Notes under the pieces: generated by a model
The model's database searches: none
What the model was told of the DNA's origin: nothing
Seen by the model: the letters and a program-made list of their open reading frames with translations, nothing else
DNA from: DASVLX01 sp035552275
GTDB taxonomy: Bacteria > Actinomycetota > Actinomycetes > Mycobacteriales > Pseudonocardiaceae
Direction of reading: 5' to 3'
NCBI GenBank assembly: GCA_035552275.1
Contig: DASZLR010000046.1
Location: 1 to 30,316, forward strand
DNA: 30,316 nucleotides
Translations under genes and position numbers: made by a program
Shown here: one piece after another, positions 22,455-30,084 of the stretch
Layout of the letters: every line of letters begins with the position of its first letter
Numbering within the stretch: the first letter of the stretch is position 1

Positions 22455-22483
22455 TTCGCCTGATGTGGTCCGGGCAGTACAGT
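22455..22483 (+). promoter_or_regulatory. Candidate leaderless promoter of the methyltransferase gene
   Basis: TTCGCC (22455-22460) and TACAGT (22478-22483) are 17 bases apart. The -10 box ends seven bases before the GTG start at 22491, so transcription would begin at the start codon. There is no Shine-Dalgarno. Confidence 0.55.
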
Positions 22484-22490
22484 CCTGCGG

Positions 22491-23108
22491 GTGGCGGCGC
22501 CGGAATCGACCGACGGCTCGGACTACACCGAGCGGATGGTCCAGCTCGAACAACCGTGGTGGAAGCGCCTGCTCGACGTGCAGGCGCCGTACCGTTGGAA
22601 TGTGCGGCGGTTGTTCGGTGACCGCGAGGTCCTGGACGTCGGCTGCGGGATCGGCCGCAATCTCGCCCACCTCGCGCCGCGCGCGGTGGGTGTCGACCAC
22701 AACCCGCATTCCGTGGCGGTGTGCCGCCAGCGCGGGCTCACCGCGTTCACCTCCGGCGAGTTCGCCGACACCGAGTACGCCCGCCCCGGCCGCTTCGGCG
22801 GGCTCCTGGCCGCCCACCTGATCGAGCACATGCCGCGCCCCGAGGCCATCGATGTGCTGCGCGGCTATCTGCCGTACCTGGCTCCCCGGGCGACGGTGGT
22901 GCTGATCTGCCCACAGGAACGCGGTTATGCCAGCGACAGCACACATATCGCATTCACCGACCTGGCCGGCCTCACCGACGTAGCCGAACAACTGGGACTC
23001 GCCGTGCACCGCCGGCTGTCCTTCCCGTTGCCTCGCTCAGCCGGAAAAGTGTTTCCCTACAACGAGTTCGTACTCGTCGCGAGCACCCCTGCGACCGTGT
23101 CGACGTAG
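22491..23108 (+). CDS. Class I SAM-dependent methyltransferase
   Basis: The 205-residue protein has the Rossmann methyltransferase motifs. Motif I is VLDVGCGIGRN (about 47-57), the acidic residue after strand 2 is in VGVDHN, the post-motif is LLAAHLIEHM, and PYLAPRATVVLICPQ forms strand 5. WWKRLLDVQAPYRWNVRRLFG before motif I resembles methyltransferases acting on lipid-linked or glycan substrates, but the substrate is not identifiable. The GTG at 22491 is supported by a leaderless promoter rather than a ribosome-binding site. It lies between a GT-C glycosyltransferase and a secreted VLDTR-RCC1 protein on the same strand, so a role in glycan modification is reasonable but inferred. Confidence 0.85.
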   Translation: MAAPESTDGSDYTERMVQLEQPWWKRLLDVQAPYRWNVRRLFGDREVLDVGCGIGRNLAHLAPRAVGVDHNPHSVAVCRQRGLTAFTSGEFADTEYARPGRFGGLLAAHLIEHMPRPEAIDVLRGYLPYLAPRATVVLICPQERGYASDSTHIAFTDLAGLTDVAEQLGLAVHRRLSFPLPRSAGKVFPYNEFVLVASTPATVST

Positions 23109-23185
23109 CGATGGCGGGCCAGCGCGATGACGCCTCCTTGAGGATGGGAACGCGACATAGTTTCGTTCTATCGCTGCACCGACTT

Positions 23186-23320
23186 TAAATGTTACACGGC
23201 CTTTTTCGTGGTTCCGGACGAGTGTCTCGGATAGGTAAAGGCCTTTGCGGCCGCCGGCCTTGCCGGATACTGTTCGCCGACACCATCGCCCGTTTCCGGG
23301 CACGATCAGGGGGACACCGC
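23186..23320 (+). promoter_or_regulatory. AT-rich promoter region and structured 5' leader of the second RCC1 gene
   Basis: The stretch around 23182-23206 is unusually A+T-rich for this genome and is the likely promoter, although no clear -35/-10 pair is obvious. Three inverted repeats follow: GGCCTTT (23198-23204) with AAAGGCC (23237-23243), CCGGC-CTT-GCCGG (23254-23266) and CCCG-TTTC-CGGG (23289-23300). GGGGGA then lies six bases before the ATG at 23321. It matches no riboswitch class that I recognise. Confidence 0.45.
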
Positions 23321-25687
23321 ATGCGGTTCTCGCGAGTTCTGTCCGTGTTGCTGTTCGGTTCAATGCTGGCCGCCGGACTGGTCACCGGAAACGCCGACAC
23401 CGCCATCGCCGCGACGAGTTCGCCGAACCCGGTCACCGGAACGGATTTTCATCCCATCGCTCCGGTGCGGGTCCTGGACACTCGGGACGGGACAGGCGGA
23501 GTCAGCGGAGCGGTGGCCGCGGGCGGTGTCATCACCATCAACCTGTCCGGCCAGGTGCCGGATTCGACGTATCCGTCAACGTCCGTGGTGCTCAACGTGA
23601 CCGTCACCGATGCGACGGCGTCGACATATGTCACGGTATTTCCCGCTGGCGACACCGTGCCGACCGCGTCCACTGTGAACGTTCCGGCCGGGCAGACCCG
23701 AGCGAACCTGGTGACGGTCGCGCCCAGGAACGGGGAGGTGTCCTTCTACAACCGGTTCGGCTCGGTGGATCTGGTCGCCGACCTGGAGGGCTACTACACC
23801 GCCGAGGGTGGCTCCGAGCTCACCGCCGCCGGGCCGACCCGAGTGTTGGACACGCGCACCACCAGTTCGGTCCAGGCCAACACCACGCTGGTGCTCGACC
23901 TGTCCGGCACAGTGCCGGCGGACACCACCGCGGTGACCCTGAACCTGACCGCCGTGGACGCCACCCAACCCACCTACGTGACCGCGTTCCCCGATGGCGG
24001 CAACCGGCCAGTGGCGTCCAACCTGAACCTGACGCCCGGTCAGATCGTGCCGAACCAGGTGATCGTCGCGGTCGGCCCTGGCGACAAAGTCGATCTGTAC
24101 AACCGGTTCGGCACGGTCGATCTGGTCGCGGATCTGGCCGGCTACTACGAACCCGTGACGTCCGCGTCGTTCACCCCGTTGAGCCCCTCACGAGTGCTGG
24201 ACACTCGCTACGGCACGGGCACCGGCGGCACGATCGCACCGGTGGGCCCTGGCGGCACGGTCGTCCTGGACCTGGCCAGCCGGGTGCCACCCACGGCGAC
24301 CGCCGTGGTGCTGAACCTGACCGGTACGGACAGCACGCAGCCGACCTACATCACCGCGTGGGCGGACGGCGCGCAACGGCCGGTCGCCTCCACGCTGAAT
24401 CTCACGACCGGGCAGGTGGCCGCCAACTTGGTCACGGTCCCGCTGAGCGCGGCCAGCAAGGTCGATCTGTACAACCGGTTCGGCATGGTGGACCTGGTCG
24501 CGGACATCGCCGGCTACTTCGCGCCTCCGGTATCGACCTGCGTGGCCGGCTGCGTGCACTCTTGGTCCGACACTGACGGCGACGGCGAACTCGGCGCCCG
24601 CGGCGCGGCCAGCGGCGGGCTGCCGGTCGCGCTGTTCGGCTTGACCGGCGTCACGTCCGTGGTCGGCAGTGCCGCCACCGGCTACGCCCTCCGCTCCGAC
24701 GGCACCGTGTGGGCGTGGGGTGACAACACTTTCGGCGACCTGGACGACGGCACTGCCGGGGGCAGTTGTTCGACTGTCGGCGACTGCTCTTCCACCGCAC
24801 CGATTCGGGCCGTGGGCCTGACCGGGGTGACCGCCATCGCGGCGGCGTGGAGCGGCGGGTACGCAGTGCGCTCGGACGGCACTGTGTGGGGCTTCGGCCA
24901 CACCATGGCAATCACCGGCAGCACGACGAACGCGCCTACCCAGGTGCCCGGCCTGACCGGGACCGCAGCCATCGCCAGCGGCCAAGACGATCTGTACGCC
25001 TTGCGTTCTGACGGCACGGTGTGGGCGATCGGCGCCGACAACTACGGCCAACTCGGCAACGGAACCACCTGCGACTCGGCGTGTGGCTCGGGGCCCGTGC
25101 AGGTGTCCGGTCTGACCGGGGTGACTGCCGTCTCCGGTGGCTATCTGGACGGATACGCCCTGAAATCGGATGGCACCGTGTGGGCCTGGGGCTACAACGC
25201 GAGCGGCCTGGGCACCGGCGCGCCGGGGGGTCCGTCGGAGGTGCCGGTGCCGATCAACGGCCTCACCGGCGTGACGGCGATCGCCAGCAACTCCTCAAAC
25301 CTCAACGACGTCGACCCCTCGGCCGGCTTCGGCGCGAACAGCTTCGGGCTCGCGCTCAAGTCGGATGGCACCGTCTGGGGCTGGGGCTACAACCAGATGG
25401 GCCAGCTCGGCAACGGCACCCGCACCGCCACCAACAGCGATTGGGTATTCACCCCGACCCAGGTCTCCGGGCTCACCGGGGTGAGCGCGATCGGCACCGG
25501 CAACAACACCGGCTACGCGGCGAAATCCGACGGCACCGCGTGGGCCTGGGGCTGGGGGGTCAACGGTGAGCTCGGCAATGGCGCGACCGAGGAGTCCGAC
25601 GTACCGGTCCAGGTGTCCGGACTGACGGGGGTCACGGTCGTCAGCGGCGGCAACGGATTCGGGTTCGCGTTGGTCGCCACCCCGTAG
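23321..25687 (+). CDS. Secreted protein with three VLDTR repeats and a seven-bladed RCC1 propeller (second paralogue)
   Basis: The 788-residue protein starts at ATG 23321 with GGGGGA six bases upstream; the frame is open further upstream but that part is leader. The signal peptide is MRFSRVLSVLLFGSMLAAGL, with cleavage near AIAA. VLDTR modules lie at about residues 43-160, 167-280 and 284-403, each ending with DLVADLEGYY, DLVADLAGYY or DLVADIAGYF. A CVAGC hinge follows near 407, then an RCC1 domain with seven blades (HSWSD, AWGDN, GFGHT, AIGAD, AWGYN, GWGYN, AWGWG). DGTVWAWG and GQLGNGT motifs are frequent, and loops hold paired Cys (SCSTVGDC, TCDSAC). The architecture is the same as that of the 7316-9754 protein. 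It is probably a surface or secreted binding protein; no catalytic residues are seen. Confidence 0.88.
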   Translation: MRFSRVLSVLLFGSMLAAGLVTGNADTAIAATSSPNPVTGTDFHPIAPVRVLDTRDGTGGVSGAVAAGGVITINLSGQVPDSTYPSTSVVLNVTVTDATASTYVTVFPAGDTVPTASTVNVPAGQTRANLVTVAPRNGEVSFYNRFGSVDLVADLEGYYTAEGGSELTAAGPTRVLDTRTTSSVQANTTLVLDLSGTVPADTTAVTLNLTAVDATQPTYVTAFPDGGNRPVASNLNLTPGQIVPNQVIVAVGPGDKVDLYNRFGTVDLVADLAGYYEPVTSASFTPLSPSRVLDTRYGTGTGGTIAPVGPGGTVVLDLASRVPPTATAVVLNLTGTDSTQPTYITAWADGAQRPVASTLNLTTGQVAANLVTVPLSAASKVDLYNRFGMVDLVADIAGYFAPPVSTCVAGCVHSWSDTDGDGELGARGAASGGLPVALFGLTGVTSVVGSAATGYALRSDGTVWAWGDNTFGDLDDGTAGGSCSTVGDCSSTAPIRAVGLTGVTAIAAAWSGGYAVRSDGTVWGFGHTMAITGSTTNAPTQVPGLTGTAAIASGQDDLYALRSDGTVWAIGADNYGQLGNGTTCDSACGSGPVQVSGLTGVTAVSGGYLDGYALKSDGTVWAWGYNASGLGTGAPGGPSEVPVPINGLTGVTAIASNSSNLNDVDPSAGFGANSFGLALKSDGTVWGWGYNQMGQLGNGTRTATNSDWVFTPTQVSGLTGVSAIGTGNNTGYAAKSDGTAWAWGWGVNGELGNGATEESDVPVQVSGLTGVTVVSGGNGFGFALVATP

Positions 25688-25826
25688 CGGAGCGGAGCCG
25701 ACCCAACCGACAACTTTGCTCTGTATACCTGGACGAGATCATCGACTTTTGGCCCTGTGAACCGAGGATGCTGCATAAAGCGTGGGTAAAGTATGGCGAT
25801 GATCTTGCGGAGAGCTCGCCACATCG

Positions 25827-25839
25827 CGCCTAGCAGGCG
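25827..25839 (-). terminator. Weak hairpin downstream of tRNA-Arg
   Basis: CGCCT-AGC-AGGCG forms a perfect 5-bp stem five bases beyond the tRNA 3' end on the minus strand. No U-tract follows, so this is a weak candidate. Confidence 0.35.
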
Positions 25840-25844
25840 AAAAG

Positions 25845-25917
25845 TGCGCCCGGAGGGATTCGAACCCCCAACCTTCTGATCCGTAGTCAGATGCTCTATC
25901 CGTTGAGCTACGGGCGC
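25845..25917 (-). tRNA. tRNA-Arg (anticodon ACG)
   Basis: On the minus strand the acceptor GCGCCCG pairs with CGGGCGC, followed by discriminator A and no encoded CCA. The anticodon stem TCTGA/TCAGA encloses CTACGGA, giving anticodon ACG. A34 of this tRNA is the target of TadA, which is encoded at 10820-11287. It reads CGU, CGC and CGA after conversion to inosine. It is probably cotranscribed with tRNA-Ser(GCT), 47 bases upstream. Confidence 0.96.
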
Positions 25918-25964
25918 TGGGTCCTGCTTGTTCAGTTGTTCGTCCAGCCGGAGCCGGACGTCCG

Positions 25965-26054
25965 CGGAGGCTCCGGGATTTGAACCCGGGAGGGGGTTGT
26001 GCCCCCAACCGCATTAGCAGTGCGGCGCCATAGACCAGACTAGGCGAAGCCTCC
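25965..26054 (-). tRNA. tRNA-Ser (anticodon GCT)
   Basis: On the minus strand the acceptor GGAGGCT pairs with AGCCTCC, with discriminator G and no encoded CCA. The anticodon stem CCGCA/TGCGG encloses CTGCTAA, giving anticodon GCT, which reads AGC and AGU. The variable arm is long, with GGTTCAAATCC in the T arm, as in class II serine tRNAs. Confidence 0.96.
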
Positions 26055-26077
26055 CGGGGCCTTGACCACTGCCGGAC

Positions 26078-26107
26078 AGCGTACACAGCCCGGCAACGCC
26101 GAAGCAA
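26078..26107 (-). promoter_or_regulatory. Candidate promoter of the tRNA-Ser(GCT)/tRNA-Arg pair
   Basis: On the minus strand TTGCTT (26107-26102) and TACGCT (26083-26078) are 18 bases apart. The -10 box lies 23 bases before the tRNA-Ser 5' end, giving a short precursor leader. Confidence 0.45.
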
Positions 26108-26127
26108 AGCACCCCACCGCCTCAAGA

Positions 26128-28104
26128 TCATCGATCGCGGGCCAACCGCACGAACGGGCGGAGCGCGTCCGGGTCGCGCAGCGCGTCCACGCTGATCGCC
26201 CGCTCTGCCGGCGTGCCGGCGAGGATCTTCATCACCGGCACCTCGCACTTCTTGCCATTGAGCGTGCGCGGCACGGCGTCCACCACGATGAACCGGTTCG
26301 GCACGTGGCGCGGCGAAAGCTGCTCCCGTAGTGCGACCCGCAGCTCGGTCTCCACCTCGGATAGTTGGGTTCCCGGTGCGAGCACCACGAAGCACAGCAG
26401 CTCACCGTCCACTGTGGCCACTCCGGACGTGTCGATCACCAGCGAGTCCTCGACACCCGGATGCGCCTCCACCACCCGGTAGAACTCGGCGGTGCCCATC
26501 CGCACCCCGCCCCGGTTCAGCGTGGAGTCGCTGCGCCCGTAGATCACGGACGAACCACGTGGGGTGATCCGAATCCAGTCGCCGTGTCGCCACACGCCCG
26601 GATACATCTCGAAGTACGCGGCGCGCAGCCGGCTACCGTCCGGATCATTCCAGAAGAAGACCGGCATCGACGGCATCGGCGCGGTGATCACCAGCTCACC
26701 GACCTCGTCCAACACCGGCTCGCCCTGATCGTCGAACGCCGCCACCGCCGCTCCGAGCGCCCGGCAGGACAGCTCGCCCAGCCACACCGGCACGTCCGGC
26801 GCGGCCCCGACGAACGCGGTGCACACGTCCGTGCCGCCGGACACACTGCACGTCTGCACCGCCGGCCCGATCGCGTCGGCGATCCAGCGAAAACCCTCCG
26901 GCGACAGCGGCGCGCCGGTCGAGCCGATCGCCCGCAGCGCGGACAGGTCGTGCTCGACTCCCGGCCGCAGACCGGCTTTCAGGCAGGATTGCACGTATGG
27001 CGCGGAAGTCCCGAAGTAGCCGATCCGCTCGTCCGCCGCCAGTTTCCAGAGCGCGCCCAGATCGGGATGGCCGGGACTGCCGTCGAACAACACCACGGTC
27101 GCGCCCACCAGCAGCCCGGACACCAGGAAGTTCCACATCATCCAGCCGGTGGTGCTGAACCAGAAGAACCGCTCGCCCGGCCCGATATCGCTCTGCAGCG
27201 CCAGCGCCTTCAGGTGTTCCAGCACGATCCCGCCGTGCCCCTGCACGATTCCCTTGGGCAGCCCGGTGGTTCCGGACGAGTAGAGCACCCACAGCGGATG
27301 GTCGAACGGCACCGGCTCGAACGCCAGCTCGGCGCCCGCGTGCGCGGCGAGCAGATCGTCCCAACGTGGCAGGGAATCGGCGCCCAGACCGAGATAGTCG
27401 ACCAGCACCGTCGCGGCCAGGCCGGGGATCTCCGCGCGCAGCCGGTCCACCGTCGGCCGGATGTCGAACCGCCGCCCGCCGTACGTGTAACCGTCCACCG
27501 CCAGCAGCACGGTCGGCTCGATCTGCGCGAACCGGTCCGCCACCGCCCGCACCCCGAAGTCCGGCGAACAGGACGACCAGGTGGCGCCCAGGCTGGCGGC
27601 CGCGAGGAACGCCACCAGCGCCGCCGACGAGTTGGGGAGCAGCGCGGCGACCCGATCGCCCCGGCGAACGCCGAGCGCGGCCAGTCCGGCTCGGGCCGCC
27701 GCCACCTGGGCACGCAGCTCGCGGTAGCTCAGCCGCTGCGTCACGCCGTCCTCGCGGTGGAAGATCACCGCCAGGTCGTCGGCGGCTTTTCCCGGACCTG
27801 GTCGCAACGCGACCTCGGCGTAGTTGAGGGTTGCCCCGACAAACCAGCGCACGCCGGGCATCGCCGTGCCGGAGATCACCTGTTCGGCGGGCTCCTGGAA
27901 CGGCACCTCGAAGAAATCCGCGACCGCCGACCAGAATCCGGCCAGCTCGGTCACCGACCACTCCCACAGGTCGGGGTAGCCGGCGAAGTCCAGACCCCGC
28001 TCGCGCCGCAACCAGTCCCGGAAGCCGGCGATCCGGCTGGTCTTCACTCGATCCGGCGACGGCTGCCAGAGCAGCTCGGGGACGTCGGCTGAGACATCGT
28101 TCAC
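26128..28104 (-). CDS. aacS: Acetoacetyl-CoA synthetase
   Basis: This ANL-superfamily ligase activates acetoacetate to acetoacetyl-CoA using ATP. The 658 residues fit the usual length of about 650. The N-terminal ELLWQPSPDRVKTSRIAGFRDWL and DLWEWSVTELAGFW are typical of AacS. The AMP-binding signature is YSSGTTGLPKGIVQGHGG (about 270-287). It is followed by GSTGAPLSPEGFRWI, YGRSDSTLNRGGVRMGTAEFY and the C-terminal catalytic lysine region RTLNGKKCEVPVMKIL. The GTG at 28104 lies within a 28-base inverted repeat, suggesting transcriptional control at the start. It follows the DLH-like gene on the same strand by 29 bases and may be cotranscribed. AacS feeds ketone-body carbon into lipid or polyketide precursors. 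Confidence 0.94.
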   Translation of the reverse strand: MNDVSADVPELLWQPSPDRVKTSRIAGFRDWLRRERGLDFAGYPDLWEWSVTELAGFWSAVADFFEVPFQEPAEQVISGTAMPGVRWFVGATLNYAEVALRPGPGKAADDLAVIFHREDGVTQRLSYRELRAQVAAARAGLAALGVRRGDRVAALLPNSSAALVAFLAAASLGATWSSCSPDFGVRAVADRFAQIEPTVLLAVDGYTYGGRRFDIRPTVDRLRAEIPGLAATVLVDYLGLGADSLPRWDDLLAAHAGAELAFEPVPFDHPLWVLYSSGTTGLPKGIVQGHGGIVLEHLKALALQSDIGPGERFFWFSTTGWMMWNFLVSGLLVGATVVLFDGSPGHPDLGALWKLAADERIGYFGTSAPYVQSCLKAGLRPGVEHDLSALRAIGSTGAPLSPEGFRWIADAIGPAVQTCSVSGGTDVCTAFVGAAPDVPVWLGELSCRALGAAVAAFDDQGEPVLDEVGELVITAPMPSMPVFFWNDPDGSRLRAAYFEMYPGVWRHGDWIRITPRGSSVIYGRSDSTLNRGGVRMGTAEFYRVVEAHPGVEDSLVIDTSGVATVDGELLCFVVLAPGTQLSEVETELRVALREQLSPRHVPNRFIVVDAVPRTLNGKKCEVPVMKILAGTPAERAISVDALRDPDALRPFVRLARDR

Positions 28105-28139
28105 GGTGTCTCAGCGTAGATCTCGTGGATGTCTCAGCG
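28088..28139. promoter_or_regulatory. Inverted repeat plus third half-site at the aacS start, candidate operator
   Basis: GCTGAGACA (28088-28096) and TGTCTCAGC (28107-28115) form a perfect 9-bp inverted repeat with a 10-base spacer, enclosing the aacS GTG. TGTCTCAGCG recurs exactly at 28130-28139, 23 bases from its first copy (28107-28116), inside the 3' end of the upstream gene. Half-site plus direct copy at a helical-type spacing is what a dimeric repressor site looks like; no regulator gene is present here. Confidence 0.55.
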
Positions 28140-28835
28140 CAGGTGCAGATCGAACCAGTTCAGGGTGCGGTGCCACGCCTCCAGCGCGTCCTTGGGATCG
28201 GCGTCGAACCGGCTGGCCGAACCGGGGTAGCGGACCACCTCGGTGGCCACCTCGGCCTTCGCCGCCGCGTCCGCCAGCAGCACGACGTCGCCCGGCGGGA
28301 TGTGCTCGTCCTGGTCGCCGTAGATGCCCAGCCACGGACACGTCAGCTCGCCGGCCACGTCGATCAACGCCGGCAGGCCGTCCGACAGCGGCTCGCTGAT
28401 TCCGCCGCCGGCCACGCTGACCGCCGCGCCCACGGTCCGGCTCGCGGCCACCACCAGCGCCACCGCGCCGCCGAGGTCGAAGCCGATCACGCCGGTGCGG
28501 TCCGGGGCCACCCCATGCTCGGCCAGCCACACCGCCGCCGCGTCGGTGTCGGCCAGCACCGCCTCGCCGGACAGCCGGCTCACTTGGTCGCCGATCTCCT
28601 CCTCGTGCACGATGTCCACGATGTCGCTGTCGGCGGTGCGGTAGATGTGCGGCGCGACGGCGAGCCAACCCTCGCCGGCCAGGCTGGAGACCAGCGCGCG
28701 GGTGATGTCGGTCATGCCGCGCGCCTCGTGCAGCACGATCAGTCCACCGCGGATCACGCTCTCTGGTTCGGCGATGGTGAGCCGGAGGCTTCGGCCATCG
28801 GTGAGCTTGATCGTCTCGGTGCGGGTCTCGGTCAT
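28134..28835 (-). CDS. Dienelactone hydrolase-family protein lacking the catalytic Cys and His
   Basis: The 233-residue alpha/beta-hydrolase is related to dienelactone hydrolases: LIVLHEARGM (Glu37 in the family's EIFG-like position), VAPHIYRT, the nucleophile-elbow segment GVIGFDLGGAVAL, YGDQDEHIPP (acid Asp176), and YPGSASRF near the end. In active DLHs the elbow is GFCxGG and the last motif is YPGxxHxF. Here Cys is replaced by Asp120 and His by Ser208, so two of the triad residues are absent. It may be a pseudoenzyme or use another mechanism. ATG at 28835 is chosen; a TTG 12 bases further upstream is possible. It lies just upstream of aacS on the same strand and is divergent from the aminotransferase gene. 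Confidence 0.82.
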   Translation of the reverse strand: MTETRTETIKLTDGRSLRLTIAEPESVIRGGLIVLHEARGMTDITRALVSSLAGEGWLAVAPHIYRTADSDIVDIVHEEEIGDQVSRLSGEAVLADTDAAAVWLAEHGVAPDRTGVIGFDLGGAVALVVAASRTVGAAVSVAGGGISEPLSDGLPALIDVAGELTCPWLGIYGDQDEHIPPGDVVLLADAAAKAEVATEVVRYPGSASRFDADPKDALEAWHRTLNWFDLHLR

Positions 28836-28971
28836 AAACTCAGCCAATCACGTGCAGGTGAACGATCGTCAACGTGATGAGGCCGACTGGGGCCGAATGG
28901 CGTTCGCCGGAATAGGCCAACAGTCGGTACGGTCTGTGCGCGACATGCCCACTGGCGAGCAGGAGTCCGGA

Positions 28972-30051
28972 ATGCCTCCCCGTATCCGTGCCGATCTTGC
29001 GCACATCCCCAGCTACGTGCCGGGCCGGAACATCCCGGGAGCGATCAAGCTCGCCAGTAACGAGGTCGCACTCGGACCGCTACCCAGCGTACTTGACACC
29101 ATCGCCGAGGCGAGCGCCACCATCAACCGCTACCCGGACAACGGCGCGACCGCGCTGGTCGGGCGGCTGGCGCGCCGGTTCGGCGTCGACACCGAACAGG
29201 TCGCGGTCGGCTGCGGCTCGGTCGCGCTGTGCGAACAGTTGTTGCAGGCCACCTGCGATGCCGGCGACGAGGTCGTGTTCGGCTGGCGGTCGTTCGAGGT
29301 GTACCCGATCTTCACCCAGGTGGTGGGGGCGCGGGCGGTGACCGTGCCGCTGACCGCCGACCACCGACTCGACGTGGACGGTCTACTCGCCGCGATCACC
29401 CCGGCGACCCGGCTGCTGTTCGCCTGCACCCCCAACAATCCGACCGGGACCGCGCTGCGCTCCGCCGAACTCGCCCGGCTCCTCGACGGGGTGCCTGAGC
29501 ACGTGTTGGTGGTGATCGACGAGGCGTACCGCGAATTTGTGAGCGACCCGGATGTGCCGGACGGCATCGCGGTCGCCAAGGACGCCTGGGCGCGCGGGCA
29601 ACACAACGTCGCCGTGCTCCGCACGTTCTCCAAGGCCTACGGGCTGGCCGGGTTGCGGGTCGGCTACTGCGTCGGCTCGCCCGCGCTGGCCGACGCCCTG
29701 CATAAGGTGTACGTGCCGTTCGGGGTGAACTCACTGGCCCAGGCGGCCGCGATCGCCTCGCTGGACGCGGCGGACGAACTGCTGGCTCGCTGCGCGGCCG
29801 TGGTCGCCGAACGCGACCGGGTCCGCGACGAACTGCTCGAGTCGGGCTACGACATCCCGGACACCCAGGCCAACTTCGTCTGGCTGCCACTGGGTCCGCG
29901 CACCGCCGAGTTCAACGAGCACTGCTTCGACCACAAGATCATCGTACGGGCGTTCGTCGCCGGAGCGCCGTCCGACGGCGTTCGGGTCACCATCGGCGAG
30001 CCGGCCGAGAATGACGCGTTCCTCGCCGCGGCCCGGTCCTTCCCGCGCTAG
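28972..30051 (+). CDS. Histidinol-phosphate / aromatic amino acid aminotransferase (HisC2/Pat type)
   Basis: This 359-residue PLP-dependent class I/II aminotransferase has IKLASNEVALGPLPSVLD at the N-terminus, NRYPDNGATALVGRLA, and ACTPNNPTGT, VVIDEAYREF and the PLP-lysine motif TFSKAYGLAGLRVGY (Lys about 221). These are the HisC/Pat subfamily motifs. It could convert imidazole acetol phosphate to histidinol phosphate, or transaminate aromatic 2-oxo acids; no other his genes are present, and tyrA is in the same window, which slightly favours the aromatic role. The ATG at 28972 has AGGAG six bases upstream. An in-frame ATG at 28945 lies shortly after a TACGGT -10-like box (28928-28933), so a longer start is possible. 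Confidence 0.9.
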   Translation: MPPRIRADLAHIPSYVPGRNIPGAIKLASNEVALGPLPSVLDTIAEASATINRYPDNGATALVGRLARRFGVDTEQVAVGCGSVALCEQLLQATCDAGDEVVFGWRSFEVYPIFTQVVGARAVTVPLTADHRLDVDGLLAAITPATRLLFACTPNNPTGTALRSAELARLLDGVPEHVLVVIDEAYREFVSDPDVPDGIAVAKDAWARGQHNVAVLRTFSKAYGLAGLRVGYCVGSPALADALHKVYVPFGVNSLAQAAAIASLDAADELLARCAAVVAERDRVRDELLESGYDIPDTQANFVWLPLGPRTAEFNEHCFDHKIIVRAFVAGAPSDGVRVTIGEPAENDAFLAAARSFPR

Positions 30052-30084
30052 AAGCCGTCCGAACCAGCCAGAGCGCTGGGTAGG

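Noticed and set aside
23186..23320. Known riboswitch (c-di-GMP, c-di-AMP or cobalamin) in the leader of the second RCC1 gene
   Set aside because: None of the conserved core sequences that I know for these classes is present; only generic hairpins are visible.
28847..28878. ATCACGT...ACGTGAT inverted repeat in the gap between the hydrolase-like and aminotransferase genes
   Set aside because: The arms are only 7 bp with an 18-base spacer, and the central ACGATCGT is not centred on the same axis, so it does not stand out from background.
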